Source of the DNA: Methyloradius sp035460505
Lineage (GTDB): Bacteria > Pseudomonadota > Gammaproteobacteria > Burkholderiales > Methylophilaceae
Length of the DNA: 49,859 nt
Assembly: GCA_035460505.1 (NCBI GenBank)
Contig: DATHWP010000028.1
Coordinates: 1 to 49,859 of the forward strand
Direction of reading: 5' to 3'
Part shown: positions 42,353-49,859 of the stretch, in pieces
Position numbering within the stretch: position 1 is the first letter of the stretch
Layout: each line of letters opens with the position of its first letter
The notes under the pieces: generated by a model
The model's input: only the letters and a program-made list of their open reading frames with translations
The model's database searches: none
Told to the model about the DNA's origin: nothing
Position numbers and translations under genes: made by a program

Positions 42353-43081
42353 ATGCAAGAAACTATTAAAAAAATATTGATGGTCGATGACGATCTTAGA
42401 ATGCGTGAGCTACTTCAGCGCTACTTGGGCGAACAAGGCTTCAGCGTAAAAGCTGTGTCTGACTCTACCGAGATGAATGCTGCGCTGCTGCAGGAACACA
42501 TCGATATTCTTGTGCTTGATTTGATGTTGCCAGGTGAAGATGGCTTGGCGATTTGCCGCCGCTTACGTTCTGCAGGTAACACCATGCCGATTATCATGCT
42601 CACCGCCCGCGGCGATGAAGTGGATAGAATCATCGGGCTTGAGATGGGTGCAGATGATTATCTGCCAAAACCGTTTAATCCCCGCGAATTACTCGCACGC
42701 ATCAACTCCGTAATGCGTAGGCAGGAACGCAATCTGCCAGCAGCCCCTAGCCGCCAAACGGAAACCGTCACCTTTGGCGACTTGGTATTTGATCTCTCCA
42801 CACGTACGCTGCATAAAAATGGCGAGCCAATTACCATCACCAGCGGTGAATATGCGTTGCTGAAAGTGTTTGTGGATCACCCAAGACAACCATTATCACG
42901 GGATCGCCTGATGCAACTTGCGCGTGGTCGCGAACTTGATGTATTTGACCGCAGTATTGACGTGCAAGTATCACGGTTAAGAAGACTAATAGAAGCTGAC
43001 CCAGCGCATCCACGTTACTTACAAACCATGTGGGGCTTTGGTTATGTTTTTATTCCAGATGGCGAAGCTATCAAGGGATAA
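42353..43081 (+). CDS. ompR: Response regulator OmpR
   Basis: OmpR is a cytosolic phospho-activated regulator that controls porin and envelope genes. The 242-residue protein has KILMVDDDLRMRELLQRYLG, the phospho-aspartate in LVLDLMLPGEDGL, MLTARGDEVDRIIGLEMGADDYLPKPFNPREL, and the winged helix ending RYLQTMWGFGYVFIPDG, which is a specific OmpR-type ending. It is followed by envZ after 95 bp. Confidence 0.93.
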   Translation: MQETIKKILMVDDDLRMRELLQRYLGEQGFSVKAVSDSTEMNAALLQEHIDILVLDLMLPGEDGLAICRRLRSAGNTMPIIMLTARGDEVDRIIGLEMGADDYLPKPFNPRELLARINSVMRRQERNLPAAPSRQTETVTFGDLVFDLSTRTLHKNGEPITITSGEYALLKVFVDHPRQPLSRDRLMQLARGRELDVFDRSIDVQVSRLRRLIEADPAHPRYLQTMWGFGYVFIPDGEAIKG

Positions 43082-43176
43082 TTGCTAGCAAAGGCGAAGT
43101 CTGTTACTCGCCCAAAGTTTTCATTCGGCTCGTTTAGAGCTTAGATTTTTGTCACGTCATATAAAGCCAACTAAAA

Positions 43177-44484
43177 TTGAGTCTAGTCCCGCGCACACTG
43201 CTAGGCAGGGCCATGTTGCTGATTGCCATCGTTATGGTCATCGGCCAACTGGTCTCAATCAGGCTATTCGATTACTTTGAGCGTGAGCCACGCGCCCTTG
43301 CCGCAGCACTTCAAGCAATCACCGTCGTTAACTACACTAAAGCCTCACTACTTGCCGCGCATGAAGATCGCCGACTGGCATTGCTCTCAGAAATGTCTGG
43401 CAAAGAAGGGGTACGTATCTACGCGGCTGACTTACTTGAAGAAATCGAACCGCTCCCCAAAGACCCGTTCACCAAGCTAATCGTAGAAAAAATCAAAGAA
43501 AAGCTGGGCGTAGATACCATCGTCGCCATCAACCATTTTGGTGTTCCTGGGCTGTGGGTAAGCTTTAGCATAGGCCAAGATGATTTTTGGGTTGTCATCC
43601 CGCGCATCCAGGTTGAGCGGCCATTCCCATGGCAGTGGCTGGGATGGGGGGCTATCGTTATTTTACTGTCGCTTGCCAGCGCATTCCTGATTGCAGAGCG
43701 TATCAACCGCCCACTTAATTTACTGGTAAAAGCGGCAGACCGCCTGCGCATGGGTGAGCAACCACCACCTTTACCTGAGGAGGGTTTGGACGAATTGCGT
43801 GCAGTGAATCACGCCTTTAACCAAATGTCAGAGGCACTTACAAGACTAGATGCAGAACGTACTTTGCTGCTAGCTGGTATCTCGCACGATTTGCGCACAC
43901 CACTTGCCAGACTCAGGCTTGCGGTTGAAATGTTACCGGACGAGCAATCTGGCAGCTTAAGAGATGGCATGGTGCAAGACATCACTGACATGGACAACAT
44001 CATCCACCAGTTCCTCGATTTTGTGCGTGGTATCGAAGGTGAACCCACACAGATGATAGACATCAACTCGCTGCTCAAATCGATTTATGAGCGACATATT
44101 CGTGCAGGGCGCAATCTGGTGCTTAAACTTTCACCTACCCACCTCATCCCGCTACGCCCATTAGCCATGCAACGACTACTTAACAATTTGATCGATAACG
44201 CTTTTGCCTACAGCAAAAATGAAGTCACAGTCACCACCACCATTACCGCAGGCTCAATTATTTTGAGCGTACTGGATAAAGGCCCAGGTATCCCAGAATC
44301 ACAAATGCAACGCTTGTTACGCCCGTTTGAACGCCTGGATACGGCACGCGGCAATGAAGGTGGTAGTGGTTTGGGACTTGCTATTGCAAACCGCATAGCA
44401 AGGCTACACAAAGGTGAGTTATCGCTGAAAAACAGGACTGAAGGTGGACTAGAAGCTAGCCTGACCTTGCCGATACACGTTTAA
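43177..44484 (+). CDS. envZ: Sensor histidine kinase EnvZ
   Basis: The 435-residue membrane kinase has a first helix at about 10-32, a periplasmic domain, a second helix near 150-172, HAMP (LLVKAADRLRMGEQPPPLPE), the phospho-acceptor GISHDLRTPLARLR, N-box NNLIDNAFAYS, DKGPGIP and GGSGLGLAIANR. The frame opens at TTG 43177, giving MSLVPRTLLGRAML, which fits EnvZ-type starts; the first ATG (43213) would cut into the membrane helix. It converges with cysG. Confidence 0.92.
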   Translation: MSLVPRTLLGRAMLLIAIVMVIGQLVSIRLFDYFEREPRALAAALQAITVVNYTKASLLAAHEDRRLALLSEMSGKEGVRIYAADLLEEIEPLPKDPFTKLIVEKIKEKLGVDTIVAINHFGVPGLWVSFSIGQDDFWVVIPRIQVERPFPWQWLGWGAIVILLSLASAFLIAERINRPLNLLVKAADRLRMGEQPPPLPEEGLDELRAVNHAFNQMSEALTRLDAERTLLLAGISHDLRTPLARLRLAVEMLPDEQSGSLRDGMVQDITDMDNIIHQFLDFVRGIEGEPTQMIDINSLLKSIYERHIRAGRNLVLKLSPTHLIPLRPLAMQRLLNNLIDNAFAYSKNEVTVTTTITAGSIILSVLDKGPGIPESQMQRLLRPFERLDTARGNEGGSGLGLAIANRIARLHKGELSLKNRTEGGLEASLTLPIHV

Positions 44485-44509
44485 GCTAGAACTACAGATT
44501 CAAAGTCGC

Positions 44510-45898
44510 CTAACCTGTAGGCTCAAACCAAGCCAACTTCTCACGTAATTGCACCACTTCCCCCACAATCGTCAGGCAAGGTGGCTTCATTTCGGCATCC
44601 GCCACTTTCTCAGCCAGCGTGGCTAAATCGGCAGTCACGACACGTTGTTTTTGAGTTGTCCCTTGCTGGATCACGGCTGCTGGCATCGTAGGTGGTAATC
44701 CATGCGCTATCAATTGACGACAAATCTCGGCCAAGCCTACCAAACCCATATAAATCACTACTGTCTGCTTGGGTCGCACCAATGCTGGCCAATCTAGCTC
44801 AACGGTGCCATCTTTCAAATGCCCTGTAGTGAAGATACAAGATTGCGCATAATCACGATGCGTCAGCGGAATACCTGCATAACTGGAAACGCCATTTGCT
44901 GCGGTGATGCCTGGCACCACCTGAAATGGCACGCCATTTTTCATCAGCGTTTCAATTTCTTCACCGCCACGCCCAAAAATAAAGGGGTCGCCACCTTTAA
45001 GACGCAACACACGCTTACCTTCCTTGGCTAACTTCACTAAAAGTTGGTTGATTTCATCCTGCGGCAGCGTATGTTGATCGCGGGCTTTACCCACATAAAT
45101 AAGTTCGGCATCTCGACGCACCAATTCCATGACTTCTTTACTCACCAGCTTGTCATAGACGCAAACATCGGATTGCTGCATCAAGCGCAAGGCACGGAAA
45201 GTGAGCAAATCTGGGTCGCCTGGGCCACCGCCCACGAGATAGACTTCACCGTGACTTAGATCAGTTTTATCGCTGTCTATCAACTTACTCAATGCTACGC
45301 GTGCTGCAGGCTCCTGACCCGATAGCACCAGCTCTGCGATATTGCTTTGAAAAATATTTTCCCAGAAAATCCGCCGTGCTTGGCTGGTTGAGAATCGTTG
45401 TTTTACGCGATCACGAAAATCGGCAGCCAAGGCAGATAAACGGCCATAAGTGGCAGGGATCAAGGCTTCAATTTTGGCGCGTATCATGCGCGCCAGCACG
45501 GGTGAAGCACCACCACTGGAAATTGCAATCAGGATAGGTGAACGATCTACAATCGAAGGGCTGGTAAAGGTACACAACTCTGGCGCATCCACCACATTCA
45601 CAGGGATATTGCGCGCTTTTGCAGCAATAGAAACTGCCAGATTAGTCGCCTCATCGTCAGTAGCCGCAATCACCAGCATGGCACCATCGAGTTGTTCTGG
45701 TGAGAAAAGCGCTTGGGTATAGTTGATCTTGCCTGCGGCAAGCATGTCAACAAGCTCATGATCCAACTCAGGCGAAATGATGTCTACAGCAGCTTCTGCC
45801 TTCAACAACATCATGACCTTACGAGTAGCGACGTCTCCGCCGCCAATGACCACACAGCGGCGTCCTGCAACTTTCATGAATATGGGGAGTGAATGCAT
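44510..45898 (-). CDS. cysG: Siroheme synthase CysG
   Basis: CysG is trifunctional: it methylates uroporphyrinogen III twice, oxidises the product and inserts iron to make siroheme, used by sulfite and nitrite reductases. The 462-residue length fits the fusion. The N-terminal part has VVIGGGDVATRKVMMLLKA and AISSGGASPVLARMIR; the C-terminal methyltransferase has VYLVGGGPGDPDLLTFRALR, KGGDPFIFGRGGEE and GITAANGVSSYAGIPLTHRD. It converges with envZ. Confidence 0.96.
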   Translation of the reverse strand: MHSLPIFMKVAGRRCVVIGGGDVATRKVMMLLKAEAAVDIISPELDHELVDMLAAGKINYTQALFSPEQLDGAMLVIAATDDEATNLAVSIAAKARNIPVNVVDAPELCTFTSPSIVDRSPILIAISSGGASPVLARMIRAKIEALIPATYGRLSALAADFRDRVKQRFSTSQARRIFWENIFQSNIAELVLSGQEPAARVALSKLIDSDKTDLSHGEVYLVGGGPGDPDLLTFRALRLMQQSDVCVYDKLVSKEVMELVRRDAELIYVGKARDQHTLPQDEINQLLVKLAKEGKRVLRLKGGDPFIFGRGGEEIETLMKNGVPFQVVPGITAANGVSSYAGIPLTHRDYAQSCIFTTGHLKDGTVELDWPALVRPKQTVVIYMGLVGLAEICRQLIAHGLPPTMPAAVIQQGTTQKQRVVTADLATLAEKVADAEMKPPCLTIVGEVVQLREKLAWFEPTG

Positions 45899-45933
45899 AG
45901 TGCTATTTTAACTCTGTATGTCACAGCAGGAGG

Positions 45934-46911
45934 CTATTGATTGTATCCGCGATATTCTCTCGGAGAGCAACCAAACTGCTGTTTGAAGAAACGGCTGAAA
46001 TGCGAAATATCGTTAAACCCCCAACGATAAGCAATATCCGATATACGCTGGCTGGCCAACTGACTTTTCTGAAGCTCCTTGCGGCACTGTTCGGCACGGC
46101 GTTGCCAGATGTAGCGCATCAGTGAAGTGTCTTCGTCTTTGAACAACTCATTGATATAGCGCGAGGACAAGCCAACGCCACGCGCTAGTGCTTCTGCACT
46201 TAAACTGGAGTCAGAAAGCTTGAGCTCGACATATGCCTTGATGCTGGTTAACGAGGTAGAACGACTGCGCGATAATTGGTAATTACCTGGCCGCACGGAT
46301 GCTATCGCTCTGGTGATTAAATCCAGCGACTGCGCTGAGAGTGCAGATAAATCAGGCATCGCGAATTGTTCAATATTAGTGGCAACTGAACGCACGAAAC
46401 TGCTGGCTACTTCACCAAGACCTGTATTGCCGGGGATGCGCATTGCGGTACAACTTTCCACTCCTGCCAGTCGATTTCTCAAAGTGGCACGAGGGATAGA
46501 AACAATCAGTTTCTTGAAATTCTGTGGGCAATAGATACGGTGCGGGCGGGTAGCATCGTAGATAGTCATGTCGCCGGGCTGCAGAAACACCTCTCTACCA
46601 CCCTGCTCCAGTTGATAAGCACCATCAAGCAAAATCACGGCAAAGTATGCATCTTGGCTGCTAAGTGGTGAAGTATGTGGCAGGCGTTCAATAGTGATAC
46701 CACTCGAGCGAATAACTGACATCTGCAAGTTTTCCCAAGGGTAGATGGTCATTTCATTCAGCAAGCCGCCATTGCTGGGCGGCGTAATCAGTACATTAGC
46801 GTATTGCTTGCCTATGACTTCATGCAGCCATTCATGGCGATACGGGGCTGCCACGTTTTCCGTGGATAGCTTAAGCGGTTTAATCATCTCTGGGATCTCG
46901 GCTGTCAGCAT
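45934..46911 (-). CDS. AraC-family transcriptional regulator
   Basis: The 325-residue protein has an N-terminal cupin-like sensing domain of the AraC_binding_2 kind (AYFAVILLDGAYQLEQGGRE, FLQPGDMTIYDATRPHRIY) and a C-terminal double helix-turn-helix (LSAEALARGVGLSSRYINEL; RISDIAYRWGFNDISHFSRF). Relatives such as FeaR and NphR control aromatic or amine use. It is divergent from the 47096 membrane protein over 184 bp and probably controls it. Confidence 0.88.
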   Translation of the reverse strand: MLTAEIPEMIKPLKLSTENVAAPYRHEWLHEVIGKQYANVLITPPSNGGLLNEMTIYPWENLQMSVIRSSGITIERLPHTSPLSSQDAYFAVILLDGAYQLEQGGREVFLQPGDMTIYDATRPHRIYCPQNFKKLIVSIPRATLRNRLAGVESCTAMRIPGNTGLGEVASSFVRSVATNIEQFAMPDLSALSAQSLDLITRAIASVRPGNYQLSRSRSTSLTSIKAYVELKLSDSSLSAEALARGVGLSSRYINELFKDEDTSLMRYIWQRRAEQCRKELQKSQLASQRISDIAYRWGFNDISHFSRFFKQQFGCSPREYRGYNQ

Positions 46912-47095
46912 TGAGCGCTCCGTTTTGCACCTTGTTATACGCTTCGTATCTGCCGATTTTCAAGAGAATTCGCACTATTGTAAATAGCCTGACCTCCGTT
47001 TCAGTCAAGTTTATGTTCCGTTTTGTGCATTTCTTTAAAAATGACTACTGAACATAATAACTGCATAACTAAATAATGATTTTGAGGATGAAACT

Positions 47096-47533
47096 ATGCA
47101 AGACTCAAGACACGCGGGCAATATTGTGTTGATTCGTGGTGCTAGTTTATGGATATTGATGGCTCTGTTACTTGCTTGGTGCATGGTAGGCATCAATTTC
47201 GGTGTGACGCCATTAAAACTGGTATTCGCTGGGAAATTCACTCGTTTATTGCAGGCACATATCGATTTTCTGCTGATGAGCGCGCTGATACTGGGCTTTT
47301 ATGCAGCAAAAGTACCACTGCCGTGGACTGTACGCTGGGCCATGGTTACTGGCGCTTTTACCAATTCCAGCCTGTTTCTGCTGATGGCGATTTTCCCTGT
47401 GCTGGATAGCCCGAATGTTCCGCCACCGCTGGCATTTCAGGTTTACCTGTTCGCCAGCCTGATCACTACCAGCTATGGATTTGGCAAAGCATCAGTAATT
47501 GTGCTGCGCTCCACCTTAAAACGTAGTGATTAA
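47096..47533 (+). CDS. Four-helix membrane protein, unknown
   Basis: The 145-residue protein has four hydrophobic helices (about 14-33, 55-73, 84-103, 115-135). GAGG lies 8 nt before the ATG. A stretch RLLQAHIDFLLMSALILGF faintly resembles the His-bearing segment of styrene-oxide isomerase and hydroxylaminobenzene mutase, which are also small four-helix proteins; this is a weak impression, not an assignment. It diverges from the AraC regulator and converges with the TetR gene. Confidence 0.68.
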   Translation: MQDSRHAGNIVLIRGASLWILMALLLAWCMVGINFGVTPLKLVFAGKFTRLLQAHIDFLLMSALILGFYAAKVPLPWTVRWAMVTGAFTNSSLFLLMAIFPVLDSPNVPPPLAFQVYLFASLITTSYGFGKASVIVLRSTLKRSD

Positions 47534-47549
47534 AGCGTTAAAAGCTAGA

Positions 47550-48116
47550 CTATTTCTTCTTTTTTGCAGAAGCATTGATTAGCATCACCGCCGCACTTTT
47601 CGCCCTTTTAGCGGCACCGATGCCTGGACTTAAGCGCTCTACCAGAGCTGCGCCTTCAAAAATGATGGTGAGTTGCTGACCGAGGGTTTCCGGCTCTTTA
47701 ATACCAGCCTCTTTCGCCATCTGTGATAGATAGTTTTGTAGCTCCAACGAGAGCTCAGCTGAATATTGATTGATGGGATGTTGAGGGTCAGGAAACTCAA
47801 CTGATGCGATGTGGAAAGGCAGGCCGTGAAATTCTGGCGTCATGATCCATTGCTCGACCAGCTCACAAAGTTCGATCAATACATCGGTCGAGTTCGCTCT
47901 TTTAAAACTTAAATTAGAATTCAGCCATTCATAAAATCGATCTGATTTACCCCTCAAATAAGCGGTAATCAGCAAGTTTTTACTCGGGAAATATTTGTAC
48001 AGCGTGGCCTTGGCAATACCAGATTCAGCAATGATAGTGTCAACGCCAGAGGCATTGATCCCCCTAGATTCAAATAAGGTAGTAGCGGTAGTAAGTATTT
48101 TTTCACGCATGTTCAT
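47550..48116 (-). CDS. TetR-family transcriptional regulator
   Basis: The 188-residue protein has the TetR helix-turn-helix at about 1-50 (REKILTTATTLFESRGINAS, IIAESGIAKATLYKYFPSK) and a helical ligand domain. The ATG at 48116 has GGAG 6 nt upstream. It lies 32 bp after the gene at 48149, so both are likely one transcript. A palindrome at 48970-48981 upstream of that transcript is a candidate operator. Confidence 0.9.
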   Translation of the reverse strand: MNMREKILTTATTLFESRGINASGVDTIIAESGIAKATLYKYFPSKNLLITAYLRGKSDRFYEWLNSNLSFKRANSTDVLIELCELVEQWIMTPEFHGLPFHIASVEFPDPQHPINQYSAELSLELQNYLSQMAKEAGIKEPETLGQQLTIIFEGAALVERLSPGIGAAKRAKSAAVMLINASAKKKK

Positions 48117-48148
48117 GTGTATCTCCTAGTGTCGCTATGATTGCAGAC

Positions 48149-48874
48149 TCATAGTGGTGCATACATCAGTTTTTGTGGGTACAGGCAATGCACGTGAGCT
48201 AAAGCCAGCTTCAGGTTTTCAACATTGCTTACATCAACCGTGCCGTCATTGATAAATGCAAGATACGCTTCGCGCTGCTCAATCGGCAACATGGCCACCT
48301 GCGGCAACTGGCAGCTGCCATCCTTCATCGTGTTGTAGATAGTCAATAACACACTCAAGGTAGCCGGGCCAGCTAGGCCTATGGTTGCGGACTCTGAAGA
48401 ATTATTCAGTGCTGTCACCATCACCACATCGTTCGGCTTTGGCTTAAACAACAAGAAACCGCTGGCAGCCACTACCAGAACTATTGATGCCACTGCCACC
48501 CACATAACAGGGGATTTTTTCTCTGGCACTAAGAAATTCTGTATCGATTGATGTACCAGCTTCCAAGCATCATCTGAGTGAGCTTGCGTTTGCATCTGAA
48601 GCGCGCCTATGAATAAAAAAAGGATTTGATCCGAAATTACATCGGGATTTTTTCCCGGTCTAATCTCCACTTCTTTGTGTATGATTTCCTTAAGGACATT
48701 CACATCTTCAATCGACAATTCTTTTGTTTCCGCTTTGGCAACACTGCCGTTTTGTCGCTGTTTATTCCAATCGCTAAGCAAGCTGGAAAGCGCCAGCAGA
48801 CGTGCTTTGGGCGTAGCGCCTTGTTGCAGGACTTTTTCATTGGATCGTAACCAGCTAGCTAATTCTGTAGTCAT
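48149..48874 (-). CDS. Membrane-anchored protein of unknown function
   Basis: The 241-residue protein has a charged N-terminal part of about 120 residues, one membrane helix (about 125-146, VMWVAVASIVLVVAASGFLLF) and a C-terminal domain of about 95 residues, outside the cytosol if the N-terminus is inside, with two cysteines (CQLPQ and HCLYP). No family is recognised. Its position between a TetR regulator and the MxaR-like gene suggests shared control, but the function is open. Confidence 0.65.
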   Translation of the reverse strand: MTTELASWLRSNEKVLQQGATPKARLLALSSLLSDWNKQRQNGSVAKAETKELSIEDVNVLKEIIHKEVEIRPGKNPDVISDQILFLFIGALQMQTQAHSDDAWKLVHQSIQNFLVPEKKSPVMWVAVASIVLVVAASGFLLFKPKPNDVVMVTALNNSSESATIGLAGPATLSVLLTIYNTMKDGSCQLPQVAMLPIEQREAYLAFINDGTVDVSNVENLKLALAHVHCLYPQKLMYAPL

Positions 48875-48926
48875 CTCGATGAATCTTATTGTTTTGGGTT
48901 ATCTAAAAATAGTTGTAAAAATTTGC

Positions 48927-48981
48927 TTGCACACTCAGGAATTATTCAAGTACACTAAAAATAAATGAACAGACCTGTCTG
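48927..48981 (+). promoter_or_regulatory. Promoter with TetR-type palindrome upstream of the MoxR-like gene
   Basis: TTGCAC (48927-48932), 18 bp, TACACT (48951-48956) form a sigma-70-like promoter reading right. The palindrome CAGAC-CT-GTCTG (48970-48981) lies just after its expected start point, a usual repressor position. TetR-family sites often have this CAGAC/GTCTG form. Confidence 0.45.
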
Positions 48982-49083
48982 CATTTTACCGCAATCAATT
49001 ACAGACTTCAATCTGAAATTAAATCATGAGACTTGCTTTGATTTTGGTTCAATTTAAACGTTTACTCTAAATTAGGGAATGAT

Positions 49084-49859
49084 ATGGATATTGCAACTAC
49101 CGATGTTCAACTAGCTGACTGGCGAAGCCATGCACTGACGCTAGAAAACGAAGTCAAGAAAGTGATCGTAGGTCAGGATAAAGCCATACACCTGATGAAT
49201 ATTGCCATCTTCGCCCGCGGCCATGTGCTGCTTGAAGGCGGCGTAGGCGTAGGTAAAACCACGCTGCTGCAATCCATAGCGCGTGGCATCGGCGGCGCTT
49301 ATGAGCGGATTGAGGGCACAGTTGACTTGATGCCTAATGATCTGGTCTACCACACGTTTCTAGGCCCTGATGGCCGTCCGCAGATTGATGAAGGTCCGCT
49401 ACTACGCGCTGGTGAAAATCTCTCAGTATTCTTTTTCAATGAAATCAACCGCGCCCGTCCGCAAGTGCATGCGTTGATGTTGCGCGTGATGGCAGAACGT
49501 AGCCTGCATGCGTTCAAGAAGGAATATCGCCTGCCGCACATGGTGGTGTTCGCCGATAGAAACCAGGTTGAAAAGAATGAAACGTTTGAGATTCCATCCG
49601 CCGCCCGCGACCGTTTCATGATGGAAATCGGCATTGATATCCCAGCAGATCGTGAACTGAGAAAATCACTGATGTTCAACACCAAGTTCCAACATGCCGA
49701 AGCACTCACTAAGCAGGTGCAATCCAATGTACTGCAATTTGACCAGCTCAATGCTTTCTCCGACTTATTACAAAGCCATATCAAATCCACAGACACCGTA
49801 GAAGAATATGCGCTGGATTTATGGGAAGCCACGCAGAACCCTGCCAAGTACGGCATCAA
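49084..49859 (+). CDS. mxaR: MoxR-family AAA+ ATPase, MxaR-like (runs off right edge)
   Basis: The first 258 residues are present. Walker A is EGGVGVGKTTLL at about 57-68, Walker B region reads SVFFFNEINRARPQVHALML, and a sensor-type block FADRNQVEKNETFEIPSAAR follows. The usual aspartate before Glu in Walker B is asparagine. From memory of the family, the phrases VEGT/IEGT-VDLMPNDLVYH and ADRNxVEKxETFExPSAARDRF are typical of MxaR, which is needed for methanol dehydrogenase maturation with MxaS, A, C, K and L. The symbol is given on that basis; a different MoxR subgroup is possible. Confidence 0.75.
   Translation, partial: MDIATTDVQLADWRSHALTLENEVKKVIVGQDKAIHLMNIAIFARGHVLLEGGVGVGKTTLLQSIARGIGGAYERIEGTVDLMPNDLVYHTFLGPDGRPQIDEGPLLRAGENLSVFFFNEINRARPQVHALMLRVMAERSLHAFKKEYRLPHMVVFADRNQVEKNETFEIPSAARDRFMMEIGIDIPADRELRKSLMFNTKFQHAEALTKQVQSNVLQFDQLNAFSDLLQSHIKSTDTVEEYALDLWEATQNPAKYGI

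Noticed and set aside
1..49859. CRISPR arrays, insertion sequences, rRNA genes
   Set aside because: No regularly spaced repeats, transposase genes or rRNA sequence were seen by eye.

Overview
The window looks like chromosomal DNA of a betaproteobacterium, most likely a methylotroph of the family Methylophilaceae (inference). The reasons are the protein flavour of the ubiquinone, Prs/RplY/Pth/YchF and OmpR/EnvZ genes, a NADP-type 6-phosphogluconate dehydrogenase of the kind used in the oxidative ribulose monophosphate cycle, a PEP-CTERM surface protein, and a MoxR-type ATPase at the right edge that closely resembles MxaR of methanol dehydrogenase clusters. Most of the window is ordinary, densely packed core genome.

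Layout. 1-402: start of a dynamin-like GTPase running off the left edge. 615-3965: DUF971 gene and the ubiquinone operon ubiE-ubiJ-ubiB. 3991-8843 (minus): mutM, then a four-gene Gld-like ABC exporter operon with DUF4340. 8962-9233 (minus): a possible 56-codon gene with its own terminator. 9286-15223 (plus): TPR protein, lolB, ispE, tRNA-Gln, prs, rplY, pth. 15224-16486: degenerate HD-GYP protein. 16772-18051: ychF and tRNA-Met. 18198-20762: a small accessory patch with a decayed EcoRI-type methylase start, a small Cys/His protein, a diguanylate cyclase, a 60-residue protein and a PEP-CTERM protein. 20941-28800: a membrane-bound diguanylate cyclase, a TPR glycosyltransferase, a membrane protein, ppc, a phosphatase and a Lon-domain protein. 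28889-31723: CpxA/CpxR-like two-component system divergent from a CpxP-like gene. 32022-33533: gnd. 33617-36804: xdhC-like, FemAB-like and ferredoxin-NADP reductase genes. 36842-41218: etfA, etfB, a LysR regulator and ETF-quinone oxidoreductase. 41290-44484: EF-hand protein and ompR/envZ. 44510-45898: cysG. 45934-48874: AraC regulator with a divergent membrane protein, a TetR regulator and an unknown membrane-anchored protein. 49084-end: MoxR/MxaR-like ATPase.

How they work together. The ubi genes and the ETF/ETF-QO set feed the quinone pool; fpr lies in the same apparent operon as etfBA. The divergent LysR gene has a palindrome in its promoter region that recurs, with one core mismatch, upstream of the xdhC-like gene, which suggests a small regulon. 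The Cpx-like system is supported by an exact GTAAA-N5-GTAAA box between cpxR and the cpxP-like gene.

The most interesting unexplained signals are (1) a repeated leader of about 67 nt with interleaved complementary arms (pseudoknot topology) upstream of both the 18732 diguanylate cyclase and the 19663 small gene; (2) the shared LysR palindrome; (3) a two-hairpin leader before rplY; (4) an intrinsic terminator only 20 bp before the prs start; and (5) the small minus-strand ORF with its terminator at 8962-9233. No CRISPR array, insertion sequence, rRNA or intact prophage was seen.
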